Shown here: positions 22,288 through 35,065 of the stretch, one piece after another
Position numbering within the stretch: position 1 is the first letter of the stretch
Layout: each line of letters opens with the position of its first letter
Source: Bombardia bombarda
Lineage: Eukaryota; Ascomycota; Sordariomycetes; Sordariales; Lasiosphaeriaceae
NCBI GenBank assembly: GCA_030512295.1
Contig: JAULSR010000001.1
Span: 806,001 to 870,000 of the forward strand
Direction: 5' to 3'
Length of the DNA stretch: 64,000 bases
Position numbers and translations under genes: made by a program
Notes under the pieces: generated by a model
Databases searched by the model: none
The model's input: the letters and a program-made list of their open reading frames with translations, nothing else
What the model was told of the DNA's origin: nothing

Positions 22288-22872
22288 GGTGTTGGATTTT
22301 AAGAGCCTGTTTCCCACAGCAGCCTGATTTGGAAGCGACTCCACAGGGTCCCCGATAGGATGGATTCTGGGGAGCTGCCAGTCAAGGAGCATGGAGCATG
22401 CAGATGGATTATTTGGGGGTGTTTTCTGGGAACGGGGAAGTGTTTAAAGGAAACCCAAACAAGTACAGTCTGAGTACTTTCTCTCTCCCCACTCTCTATG
22501 CACACACAAGCGCACTTGACACACTAACACACACACTCTCTCTCTCACACAGCTAGGTCTAGACACACAGGCTTGTCTTCCCTAGGGTGACAGTACAGCA
22601 TGTATGTACCTCGTTGTCGAGGCCGTTCGTCCTGCTCCCACAAGTACAAGTACTGCTGCTGCTGTTGCGTGTATTCGTCGATCAGGCCGCCTGGACAGAA
22701 AGCACAAAATGTCTCAAGCGCTGGGAACAATCTTGTTCGAGGCACCATTCAGTGTTGCCGTTCGAAAATCCTAGGTAGTATTTCGCAGTGTTGCAGCGCC
22801 GTGCAACCTCAATGCCGCTATGATCCGTGAGTATCCTGCGGCTTTGCTCGTCTGACCCCCAGTGTTGCCCCG

Positions 22873-22883
22873 CAGAAGGAGAG

Positions 22884-22914
<31 letters not shown>

Positions 22915-22952
22915 TTCTCCCTTTCTCTCTCTCTCTCTCTCAGTCTCTCTCA
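22873..22952. repeat. (CT)n/(TC)n microsatellite
   Basis: CT dinucleotide tract interrupted by a few T and C insertions, about 600 bases upstream of the transcription factor start; CT-rich tracts are common in fungal promoters. Confidence 0.85.
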
Positions 22953-22977
22953 ACCAGAGGACCAGCAAGAAAGAGTA

Positions 22978-23027
22978 GCAGTACCAGTAGTAGTGGTAGT
23001 AGTAGTGGTAGTAGTAGTAGTAGTAGT

Positions 23028-23056
<29 letters not shown>
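22978..23056. repeat. (AGT)n then (AGC)n trinucleotide microsatellite
   Basis: About 14 AGT-type units grading into about 9 AGC/CAG units, directly after the CT tract. Not inside a supported coding frame. Confidence 0.85.
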
Positions 23057-23059
<3 letters not shown>

Positions 23060-26000
23060 GCAGTCGGGAAGTGTGCCGTATGGTCCCGGGCCGGTCGCAA
23101 TACAACATGTATTATTCGACGGTCGTATTAGTAGCGCCCGTGGGTGTTGACCATGGTCCCAAAGAGAGCGTGTGGGCAGGGCAGCGAGCGGGTGTTGTTT
23201 GGAACTCGGCAAAAGCGACCCAGGGAACCTGTGTAAATTCGCGCCAATGACTTGCTTAGTTTGGTTCGTTGGAGTAGAGCCGGCCGACGGAAACAGCAAG
23301 GCCAAGCAAGTAACTATACCGAGCCTGCAGTCGAGGATGAGGGGGCGTGTGGGAAGGAAGGGGGCGGCGGCGACAGCGGCAGAGAAGCCTGGAGGATTTC
23401 GAAGAGCTGCACGCTTTATAATCTTCGTAACTATATCTCCAAGAGGATGGCAGGGAGAAGCGAGCTGGTGGCAGAAAACATGGGAGTCTGGCAACGAAGC
23501 GTGATTTGAAGGGGCAGAAGAGGGTAGCAATGACGGGCTACCTTGTGCTTTGGTTGTTGTATCAGTGAACGCGGTTGCACCTCAGCCATCCCATCAGTCA
23601 TCCATAGTAGCATCAGCATCCAGTCAACTATCGACAGAGATATCATGTATACTATCGGGGTTGTCATTACGTCCCGAGTTGCTAGATCCAAGTCACTCGC
23701 GGGGATCTGGGCACCTGTTCCTCGCCCTCATCACTGCTTTCTCGCAAGCCATCCCTGAGTCTGTATAGATCAGTTTAAATGACGAGAATGTCCCCATAGA
23801 CCGAAAGATCATTAGCATTCTATTAAATTGGCATTCTTGCCCAGTTTTTCGGTGCGTTTTGAGTCGACATCTGGGTTCGCTGCTTTCTGACCCTCGGACA
23901 TGGGGTCACTACTGACAATGGGACCCCGGACCTTGCCAGCCAGCAGTCCCCAGGCGAATCGGCTACCGTGCAGAAATAAGGTGCTGTGCCGCGCTTCAGT
24001 GGCATCTACCCGTTTTCTCCTTGGACCTGCCGCTGGGCGCTGGGCACTGGGCGCTGGGCGTCAGTGCATCCGTCCAGGGTGTGCAAGAGCCCATCGTGAT
24101 GGGTGGGTGGGTGGAGTGTGTGTATCTAGTGCGTAAGTATAACAGTTGTCAAGGGGCGTGGCCGAGGCACGCACGTTTGTCGACCATCATCTCCCAGTCG
24201 CATCAGACAGAGAGCAAGCACTGTGAATGGCGTAAAAGAGGATGCAGATTATTACTCCTACTACAGGGTAGGTTACTGAGATATCCCATCTGCTGACTCT
24301 TCCCAGAATCCCACGAGTGATGTTGGCTCAGTCGAAAAGCCTCCGAGGGGAGACGGAGCCAGTTTGTAGACTGATAGCCTGGGAGAAGGATTGGCTTAGA
24401 AACACATCAACTAGACCATCCATCATGCATCAGGGAACTACCTATCAGGCTGGTTTTTGTTCTTGTCAGCTCTCTGTGGCATCAAGACGATGTCTACATG
24501 GCGTGGACTGACAAGGAGCCAGTCCTTGATGGTTGCTGGACATTGAGTGGGGCAGACCACACGGCCCTGCACCGTCCCCAACTCCCTTTGAGAGCCCGCA
24601 TCCGCTGTTGCGCCATACATCTGCAATTGTTGCGCACTCCTTGCAGGGGGGTACGCTGATGGCGGAGGGGCTGAGATGAAATTGGGCGATGGGGCTTTTC
24701 TTGGAGCAGGGTAGGTTGTAGTGATCCGCCGCCCGTCTCTCAAGCACCTTGACCAGCCGCTAGGGAAAATCCAGGGCCTAGCCTTGAGCTGGCTAAAGTC
24801 GTAGTCGTTTGTAGATTCCGAGGCAGACGTCGTCTTGTCCAGTCGGCATGGGTGCCAGGGCCCGGTGCGGGACATGATGTACATACGGCATCCAATAACG
24901 TCCCGTGCTTAACAAGTCGAGCTACGTCGGGCTACGTCGAGCTACCATAGCCAGGCCGACTGACCGACTGGCGGACGGGAGCTACCATCTGATCTGTTCG
25001 AGTTTGCTACGGCCGGGAGGGCTACGGGTCCCCCCTTGTTTGCTCGTTTGCTCCGGTCCTGAGGCTCAGGGTACTTTACCTCGTCCCTTCCCCCTTGCGT
25101 AGCTTCCCCCCCCTTGCGAGACTTTGGCCGTTGCTCACCAAAGCCAAGCTTGTTATGGTCTGTTCATTCAAACTGTGATCGCCGCACGGGGATGAATCTC
25201 GGCTGTTAGCGACCATTTACCACGCTTGTCAACACTTGTTGGGGGGGTATTTGCCTCATCGGCCAGAAAAATTTCGGGGCCTGGCTGTTTGACAAGCATT
25301 GCCCTGACCAAGAGGACCGTGAGGACCCAGCTGAAAGCCAAGCGCCTCAGCGTAAGCATCGGCACCAAAGGCCGGCTAGGCTAGGCAGACTTTTCCCCTA
25401 TAAACCTTAGCATGTAATCACAGAACCCCAAAACTTCGCCAACAGGGTTAGCATCAAGATCACTGACTTTAACCCGCCGAACCGGATTGTATCCAGTACG
25501 AACAACGATGTGTATCCGTGTGCCACAGACCGGCGAATATAGCGTAGATGGTGCGCCCCTGGATGTCGTCCCTAAATAGCCATCTGTCTGCTCATGGTCT
25601 ATTCGTAAAGCCGGCCTGAAATGGTGTGGGCTCTTGATCTGGGGTATGATCTGGTTGATCTGAAGCTGACTGCATTGACCTTCAAGAGCTTGAGTTACAA
25701 CTCCCAGTGGATCGCAGAGCTCGACTGCAGTCCAGGCAGTCAACCAAGATTAGCAGATCGTTGTCAGGGCGAGCAGAATTCCTTTTCTCGTTTAGTTTAG
25801 CATGACCTTGCCGCATCGTCAAACGCGTGGCGTCGTTAGATGCCGCCTTCGTTGAGTCTCCCAAGCCCCCCACGAGAAAGGCAATGGGTATGCCGGACAA
25901 CCTCAAAGTCAATGGAATTGCAGCGGACCAGGCCCTGTGGCTCCGGTCCACAACCCCATGCAAAAACATACTTAGCGCTGCAAGAACGCTGGGGACGGAG

Positions 26001-27090
26001 GAGCTCAACACAAGGTCCTCGGCTGACAGACTGGCTCACTGGTCAAGGCGACCAACACCCGTTCCCTCGGAGCCATAGGCCGGAGATGCGGGTAGCGGAT
26101 GGGGTCTCTCAATGCGGATTATCCTCGTGTAAGCTTTAACAGGATATCATGGAAATAAGATGTGATATCCATTCGGTTGGATCTCGAGACATGAAGCAGT
26201 CGACGACAGCCGTACAGATACAGCATCTTGGGCACATGCAACTTTGCCAGAGGAACCATCCGTCTTCCATTGACTGCCAGATGGCTTGATCAAGTGAACG
26301 TCCATGCCCAATCGTCCCAGCTTCGTTCGAAAGCTACATCGGGCATAGAAGTGCGCGAAACTGTTGCTGGGATGGCATTGTCCTCGTTATGTGGACTGCC
26401 CTGTTAGTGTAGACTGTGGAATGAATAATGGGTAAACCAGTGTCGAGCTAGGAGGTACGCTACTCCGTAGGGCAGGGATCAAATATGACCAGACGAGTGC
26501 AACGGGGATCAACATCGGAGACTCGATCAGGTTTAGTGCAGTGTAACTAACGGCCTGCAAGGCCGCTGGCTGCTGGGATTACTTATAAGACCGAGGATGG
26601 AGAAGAGGGAATTGCCGCGACAGTTGCAACGCAAACTGCACACCACTCGGTAGCCGCCGGCCTTCCGTCGCGTCTAGCTAGACTTAGCAAGGTGCTCGCC
26701 GCTTCGAGTTGGCTTATTACTGCTGGGATTTCTTGTCCGTGATGTGTCGCATGCGACACGGTGTTCCCAGAGTGCGGCATAGAACTTGGTCGGCCAGTCA
26801 GTTGGTATGTATGGTGTTTGTGTCCTAATGGGCAGCCGGTAAGGTTACCCGTTGGCACCCACATTGGATATTGCTCATGAAATTCTGTGAAGAGTACCTG
26901 ATTCTCGTCACGACGTTTGTCCTGCGCAAATTGGCTGCAAGTTTGGCTTGCTTTGAATCCGGAAAGTTCCTCGGAAGCCGCCGACCAAGGCCGCCAAGGC
27001 TGAGTGGCAGGGGTAGGCGACGGGAATTACCCAGGTGGTCTGTCTGTCTTTGTCCACCCGTCCATCGCGACCCTCCTCGGAGGCTGATCC

Positions 27091-27111
27091 GTCAACCGTC
27101 AACCGTCAACC
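27091..27111. repeat. Heptamer GTCAACC x3
   Basis: Three perfect tandem copies of GTCAACC. Confidence 0.9.
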
Positions 27112-30100
27112 ATCACTCGTCACCCGGAGGAGTAGGCAGGAAGCAACACCTTGGTTATTGCGGTACGGACTCAGATGCCGATGTAGAGAGTCCTGGCTTC
27201 GGGGCTGTTATGAAGCGTGAGAGGGAAAACAGGCGAGATTGAGGTTTGTCAAAAACACAAAATAAAACCCGAAAAGAAAGATGTTAGACAAGGCCAGTTG
27301 CCCGTAGGTGTCCGTCCAATCCCATTGGTGCGACGGCGACGATGGACATGTACACAGTAGAAGGTTCGATTGACCTAGACGTTGCTGGGGTCCTTGGCAG
27401 AAAGGATCTCATCCTTGATCCCTGCTAGCCACGCCCAAAACTTGCCAGCAACCGGCACGGGCAAGCGGGGGAGCAACGACGGTGGTTCCGACTCGGAAGG
27501 ACCTGGACAATCTCATTGGTTGCCCCCGCCTCAGCCGTTTGAAGATCGATTCGCAAGATGGATGAGAGGAGCGGCGGCGGCAGCGGTGCTGACTGACACT
27601 TTGCAGAGTTGCACCAAGATCTGTCTCGAGTTTTGATCCCCTCCTACAGGGAGAGAAATGGAGTAGTGATTCGAACGAATACGTACTCAATATACAAGAC
27701 CGGTCGAATATTGCACGGAAAACTGGTATGTATTTGTTTTGCACATGGCTGTTATCCATCAAGTAGACGGCGTGGCATGGCATAGCGCAGGTTAGTGTAG
27801 TGTATTGGGATTTCTTTACTGATTCCGGTTTCCAGTTTCCTGGCTCCAGAAATATGTTTGGGTTTTGGGGCCGAATCAATCTCGTCCCATCCCCCCCACC
27901 ATAAGGTACGGACGATAGTGCAGCCCAACTGCTTCCTTCCGTCTTGGTTGCCGTGCCCGGCTTAGGTTTCTTTTAGGTTCCTCCTTCCATTCCCCCTCCA
28001 ATACTCAACCAAAGGTTTTTTGCATGTGGCAGGCGCAGTTCCCCTCGCCTAGCTCTACTTTAGTCCAGTGTTGCCTCGCTCGCCTAGGTACCCAGGTCGC
28101 TCCTACCTCCTGAGTAATGTACTGTAATGTACACTACTAGCGATATCAGTGAGGCAAGAGCCCTGAGGGTTCGTACCCTGGTAAGGTACCTGCGCTGTAC
28201 ATACAGAGGCAACGAGGCAACAGGGTGGCCATGTCATCTAGCTAGTCTTTTTCCATTGAGATCCGTGCATGCCATCAAGCCACGGAGCTTTCTTGAACCT
28301 AGCCTGTCACCGATAACCCTGCACATTCGTCTGACACTGCACGCGGCGCCCTCAGCGATTGTCGCCGAACACGGAGGTAAGATCAAGGCCCTGTCTCTGG
28401 CACTTGGTCTCCTGGCAAAGCCTGGATTCCCACGAGGAACATGCAGTCATCATGGCAGCAGCGGCAGCAGCCAGGCGAGCCAGGCAGCCTCGTGGTTGCG
28501 CTTTCCTTATCGGGGCCCCTGTGATGTACAGCAGTACATACCAGACCTAAGATCATACCACAGCAGGACATAGACGATGTCCTCAGGGAAGTAGCGATGC
28601 AAGTTGCTTCCTTTTCAGACAAGCGAGGCAAGTTCCATCAGAACATCCATGGGTGAGGTCCGCGGCTTCCAACAAAATACAAACTTCCATGTCAGGGACT
28701 GGGTCGTCGAGAGAAAAGACACACCGCGTTCCCGTGCTTTTCCTGGCAAAGCAAGACAAACAGGCAAATCCTCTTCCACATTCGCTTTGAGAACCAAGTC
28801 CGTGCATGTTCATAATCGTACCAAGCACACACCACACCGTTAGCAGCCATTTGGTCGATACTGCGCCAGGAAGAGTCTTCCCCGAGGTCCCCCTCTCTCC
28901 CTCCCAGATTGCACACAACCCTGAATTAGCTGCCCGAACTGCCCTATGTGGCATAATAAGCCCGCCTGCGGGGAACATGAAAATGGACAGTGGATGTGCC
29001 CGCCAGGTCCGGCTGCCTACCCTAACCGGGCAAGATTACACAGTGGCTAACGACGAGCCAGCACCTTCTTGGCACCACCTTGTCACTTACCACAGCGGTG
29101 ACGGCACAACACAGCACAACACCCTTCTGCTCTGCTTATAGGCCTGGGCTCACGACTTCCTCGTCCCAAATGGGCATGAGAGAATGCGGCTCTGTAGCAA
29201 GTGTCAACGCACAATCACGATCACAACAGGCCAGACCGTCCGTCACACAGCACCTATCGACGAGATACCCTCCCCCCCATGCAATCTGCTAGCGTACGGT
29301 AGGCAAGGCAACATGTCCCATCATGTTTCACATGCCTTGTTAACTGACGGAACGGCACAGACCCAACAAGTCTTCTTTCGGACATCATCGAGACCGGGGA
29401 CCTTTTTTCGCTTTTTTATTAGAAGCGTTTCTAGATCCCTGCGAAATAGAAAGTGAACACATGGGGGAATTAGGATCAACAGCTACCCCACAGCATCAAC
29501 CGCGACGTTGGGACAAGCTTGGAGAATGACACTGAGACCCTGTCGAGCCTGTCTGGACACCTCCAGGTCTCCTCCCTGTTTTTCTGTCATGACGGTTTAT
29601 GACGAACAAACGCTGATAGGAACATGTTCCCTCAGATCGCCCCCACGTTGACAGAGAGCATGGCTTTGTTTGAGACGTCTGGTGACGCCAAGGCCTGTCA
29701 ACCCAGTGGAAACGCATGATATGTAGCTGCAACGCGCGAAGGCTCGCTCGCTAACTCACATGTACATACACACCACCACTGCTTTGTGCTTCGCGCCCCC
29801 CGGGGCCGTTCCATCACGTCCCATCCCGAATGCGAGGGTGGGTGAGGAAGGATCCGGCCAACTGAACCGAGCATGCACCATAATCAGTCCGGTCCAGGAC
29901 GTTGGTGTTGTGCTTGCTTTGAAAAAGAAAAAAAATGGCGCTCTTCAGAGGGCAAGGCACTGACTTGCGCTAACATGCAGCAGAACATTGGCGGCTCCTG
30001 CGGGAGAAGCCCAAAAGGGATGCACCGTATGTGCGACATGCAGGCGTCGTGTCTGCAATGCTGCATAATTCAACACGACCCTGGCTATCCATCGCGCTGC

Positions 30101-32033
30101 TTCTAGAAGTCAAATGGCAGAGGCAGGATGGAACAACCCCTAACTCGAAACGAAAGCACATCTTCCATCAACGGATCCGATGCCTCCCGACGCCTCGTTA
30201 CTCCCTTGCAGATGAATAGTTTGTCTTTCTGCGAAGGCTACAGCAACACCACACCACGAACACCAGTGGCGGCCAGAGAGTGCCTTGCCCCGGCGTAGTT
30301 GGTGAAGAATCCAGTTTCAGCCACATCGAGCTCTTGAAGAAGCTGGGCGGGGAGCGCATGTATGGCGCCGCAAGCCAAGGCGTTTGTTGCAAAAGCCCGA
30401 TGTCAAGTGATAACGCTCCCGGCAAAGAGGGGTTCCTGGGACAACACCACTCACCGGCCACCCAGTACGCTCGCTCCCCTCCATCTCGTTATCATTCCCT
30501 GTGTTTATGGAGAGAAGAGGAGAAACCGAAATAGAAACAGGTGCAAGTCAATCATGCTACTTATGTGATGCGACGCCCCCAAACCCCAGAGTTTCACGAA
30601 ACCATGAATGAGCACCCCTATAGCAGAGGAATTATTAACCTATGGAAGGGATCTCGCGGAACTTATTACAGGGTGTTATAGCAAGATTGATCTGGATGCC
30701 GCTCACCTTGCCAGGGGACCAGAATCCCAAGATGAGACGCTCGGCGGAGGCGAGGACCAATTGGCCCATCCGATTGCCGAAAGCCGGTCGAGACGATCGG
30801 GGCTCCGCACACCACCATCAACTGTTTAAAATAGGTCGTCAATCGCGACGAAAAATAAAACAGATGCGCCAATCTCACTGCGGGGTCTCTTGTGTTCGCC
30901 ATGCATGTCCAGGCGCGACAGTAGACGGGAGATGATATATCGAGACCAGCCAGACAGGCAGGCTCATGATCAACAAATTCAGAGTTCGTCCCGCAGACTT
31001 GGCTACCTCGCTTGGAAAGGAGGTGTATGTTTGAAACAAGATCGCGCACCTCAAGGTCAAGACTTCAGACATTTGTGGCTCGGATAGCCGATGAGAGATG
31101 TGTGCTGGGCTGAGTGGTTCCCAAGCATGCAACATCAAGATACCTACCTCTGTGACCCCAGAAGGTGGGAATAATCCGAACGGGTATGCACCCCGTGCTT
31201 ACATAGAGATGATGACCGGAAGGGAGAAGGTGACTTGGGCAAACAAAGGAGTTGGTTTCCTCTGCTGCACTACGCTGCACTGTGCTGCACCTTCACGGGC
31301 GATACGACACGTCTGGCCCAAGGTCGGAAAGATAACGACGTTAGTGGGCGGGCACACTCAGTCACTCACTCAGTCACCTTCGGAAGAAAAAGGCTGTAGT
31401 AGTATGCCAAGTTAATATAGATTGACGAACGTCAAGTACGGGTCTCATGCCGTGTAACCATCAAGACGACAATCGAGGCTATTTGGCCGGCCGGTGGGTG
31501 ATGAACTGCGATCCGATGGGGGGATGGGGGATGGGGGCGTACCGGCGGTGCGACTATGGTGGGAGAGTTTCCGATTCGCAATGCCTTGAGAGAAGAAGAG
31601 ATCTCGGAAACCGTCGCCCACTTTGGGGGAGCGGGTCCGGTATCCAACAATAGACAGCGGCTCCATCTGCATATGTTAGTTACTTGGTTGTAGCTTCGTG
31701 GCTCCTCTGTCTGGTATACCATATGGTTACCCTCTCGTCGTCAGTCGTACGAAGCGACGGCCGCTAGCAGTTGCACCCATCGTCTTTCTTTGCCCAGGCT
31801 CTCTGTCAGTCCGTGTGGGCGAGCAAGCCAAGCCGATGCTGCGTTAGAAAGAAAGGGAGTAAGGGAGTAAGGGAAAGTTGGTGTGCTGCGCGGGAATCCT
31901 TCACAGGCATCGCATCGTCACATCACTCGTCTCACGGCAATCACATGAATCCCGCATTTGTCCGACAGAATTGCGCTGGTTACGCTCATTTCACTACACA
32001 GGAAGGTGTGTTTGCCCACAGAGGACGGGGACC

Positions 32034-32066
32034 GAACCAGGACCAGGACTAGGACTAGGACCAGGG
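32034..32066. repeat. Hexamer AGGACY tandem repeat
   Basis: Five or so imperfect copies of AGGACC/AGGACT in tandem. Confidence 0.7.
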
Positions 32067-32924
32067 GCGGGATGGGGATGGTCGGCGTTGTTACTTCTTT
32101 TCGAGTTGCTCTTGAAATGACGAGGGATGATGTGAGTCTCTCGGCACATCGTATTCGTTCTCAGGAGTCGGTGGCAGAGTCGAGATGTGCACATGGAGTG
32201 ACAAGCTCGCCCTCGCTTTCGTTCCAAGCAAAAGTCGACTCTCTGACGCGAGGCCAAGTGAAAGCTTTTTCTTTTTCTCTTTCCCCTTGCGGTTGATTAA
32301 ATGGTGCTCCGAAACGGCCAAACTACTCCTGATCGGGTTAAAACAAGGCCTAGGTTCGGGAGAGTGCCGAACTCCGCTGCTGATCTGATCTCGTCTGAGC
32401 GTTCTCTGGGGAAGACAAGGCGAAGATCGCTCGGACCTAATCATTATGTCATGATGGGTGTCGTTATCTTTATTTAGCCTTTACTCGTTTCTCGGCTCGC
32501 CCACCCAGCTTAGAGCCTGGTTATGGTTTTATGAGACAATATGCGCCATAGGCGCCTACCAGCAACAAGGACGACAACGTCAGTAATAAGGGGTGATGGA
32601 ATTTTGGTTTGGTTCTTAACGTCGAACGATAACCCCAAAAGATATTTGTTTCAATTTTCCCCATTCTGCTTGTTGGGCTCGGGCATAACACCAAACATAC
32701 CACCACACTAGAAATAAACTAGACTGCGGTCGGTCGCCCAGAAAACGGCCAATGACGAAAATGGCTGCTGGATCACATCAAAATCTTGGAGAAGGATGAT
32801 GATGTGCTTGCCGGCCGCCGCCGCCATATCATGACTGCATGGCGGCCAGCCCATCCATGCAAGGCAGCTGGTAAAGGACTAAGCTTTGTTTGGGAAACCT
32901 CTTCGCCGCCGTGCTTCCGAAGGG

Positions 32925-32943
32925 CCCCCCCCCCCCCCCCCCC
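32925..32943. repeat. C19 homopolymer
   Basis: Nineteen consecutive C. The length is likely uncertain; any frame through it is unreliable. Confidence 0.9.
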
Positions 32944-34396
32944 AAAACCTGCTGCACACACACACTTTTCCCTTTTTCTCTCTCGGTCTCTAACCCCCCA
33001 CTTCCCCTCCAAGAGGCTGCTTGCTTCCCTTAGAGCTTCCCTTTTACGGGAGGGCGTGGGAATGCCATTTCACCCCATCTACACACATGCCCCTCTGGAT
33101 CGGCAGCTGCCGCTGTTGCGCGCGAACCTATGGAAAATCGCCAACCGGGAGCTTTCCTGCACTGCTGACAGCTCGCTTGATGGAACTGATAAAATGTCCC
33201 TGCAATCTCGGCCAAGACGACGAGGTTCCTCGCCAGGAAAAGCCAAGTACAGGCCAGCCAGAACACAGAAACAGGCTTCTGAACTTTTGGTCCTCCCCCT
33301 GTTGATTGCTGCTGCTGCCGCTGCTGCCTCGTTGAAAATGTGTGAGAGGCTGTCGACATGGATAATAGCTACCATGGCGCCGACCGGCCGACCACACACG
33401 TCTTGCTTGCTGCTGTTGCTACTGCACGAAGGCGGCGGTGTCGGCCGGGTTGCATTTGCAGATCCAGCGGGCCAGTCGAGAGGGAAGTCTGGAGTGACCG
33501 AATGTGACCCCCTATTCTCGTCGGTACCATGGATGGAAAGTGGAGAGTGTACGTACATGCTGCTGAGACAGACGACATGCGCATTTATTGCGCAACGACA
33601 ACACGACAGACAGACGGCGACTGTTGCATCGTGAGGAGATAAGGCGTCGTCACTCGTCCGTTTTCTGTCTTCAACGAGGTGAGGGTTGTTGTACACTGCA
33701 CACACACGCGCGCGCACACACACCCACGCACACCCACGCACGTCGGCTTCTCTCTTTGCTGGTCGCCTCTTGAGTATGCATGTTTCTATTTCTGCTCTGC
33801 TTTACTCGTTCTCCTGATACATGGGTTCTCGTCATCTCCGTCTCTTTTCTCTGCATCGGATTCGCTCTCCAGGAGGAGGGACATGTGGTAGGACTACCCC
33901 TTTTGACTCACTCTATAGGCTTCCTTTCGTTACATCATGATAGAAAGTGTCTATCTCATTACTGCAGCTCTCTCTTTACCTCATTTGTCTTCTCGCTAAA
34001 GTCTCTCTTCGTTCTATATGTCAGCAAAGCGAAGCGGGTTGGTTGTCTGTCTGTCTACCTGAGGACGTGAACCAGAAAGGCCGAAGATTGAATACAGGCC
34101 AGGACGAGCCGAGGCTTGCCGTTTGTTACACGATGGGTGGCAGGCAGCCAATGGGAGTAACTGAATGAGGTGCATTCTGGTGGTACCGAGTAGTATGTCA
34201 GGTCACTCGAGCTAGAATGTGGGCGGCAAGCTAGGGGATTGTGGTATATTAACTTGTTCAACCTCACGAAGACCAAGTTATTCATGGCTTGCTTGCTTGC
34301 TTGCTTGAAAAGGATGACTTTTTTGTCCAGTGGCAAAAAAAAGAATGTGTCGGCTTGTGTATGTAGTATGCGGGAGGCGGCATCTCATCCGTCAGC

Positions 34397-34438
34397 CCGC
34401 ATCCCGCAGCACGCATCCCGCAGCACGCATCCCGCAGC
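34397..34438. repeat. 14-mer tandem repeat, 3 copies
   Basis: Three adjacent copies of a 14-mer (ACGCATCCCGCAGC, first copy with one difference), about 630 bases upstream of the adenine deaminase start. Confidence 0.85.
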
Positions 34439-35065
34439 CCGCAGCTCGCCGATTGCTGTCCTTGATGCCAGACGTGGCTCCGGCCGGGTCAGAGGTGCGC
34501 GAGGCGCGGCGTTCGCCGGCTTTTCAGCGGGACCTCCCCCGCTCGACCAAGACTCCACCAATAGGGTGAATTGGCGAGACTGAAGCGGATCTTGGGATGT
34601 TTTTATCTTGAGATGACATGGACTGGGAGCTCAGCTGGCTGGACGGTTGTGGGTGAGTCATGGCATGAATAATTGGCTTACGTTGGGTTTTGTCCCTGGA
34701 ATCTGGAATTGAAAGTGATCAACCGCCGTTCTTTGTTATCCGTCCTATGTTATCTGTTCTATGTAACTGCAACGCGGAGTTTGAGCTCTCTCGTTTTGCA
34801 ACAAACCGCCAGCTGTGGAAACGACCAAGCTGGGAATCCAAGAACACAAACAACACATGAAGTGGCAATTATCTGCTTCACAGTCTCGAGTCATTGTCAA
34901 CTTTAGGCGCTAAAGAATAAAAATTCTTCTTGCACGGGCTCGCTCTGAAAGCATCTCTTCGCTGTTACTGGCACACACAACCACAAACTTACAATCATCA
35001 CCCTTTATCCACAGCAGCCAGCCTCCAAAGACAGAGAGAGAAGGAAGAGAAGAAGAGTCGCAGCA

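Larger units (their letters stand above)
22288..35065. other. 12.8 kb stretch without a convincing gene
   Basis: Both strands were inspected. Open frames of up to 148 codons (for example 24438-24884 minus) and one of 282 codons (32786-33634 plus, running through a C19 tract) have no domain, no splice support and overlap equally long frames on the other strand. The sequence is mixed GC, not the strongly AT-rich DNA of RIP-mutated repeats. Holds simple repeats listed separately. The ends should include the promoter of the transcription factor (right of 22287) and of adenine deaminase (left of 35066). Confidence 0.5.

Noticed and set aside
24438..24884. 148-codon minus-strand frame
   Set aside because: No domain, no splice signals, no neighbouring exon; length expected by chance in GC-rich DNA.
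27361..27400. GGTTCGATT resembling a tRNA T-loop
   Set aside because: No matching acceptor stem, D-arm or anticodon arm nearby; no tRNA found elsewhere in the window.
28127..28978. Overlapping 131-148 codon frames on both strands
   Set aside because: Mutually overlapping with no coding character; neither has an intron structure or recognised motif.
32786..33634. 282-codon plus-strand frame
   Set aside because: Passes through a C19 run whose length is unreliable, contains Pro and Ala runs from simple repeats, has no domain, and competes with a 220-codon frame on the other strand.
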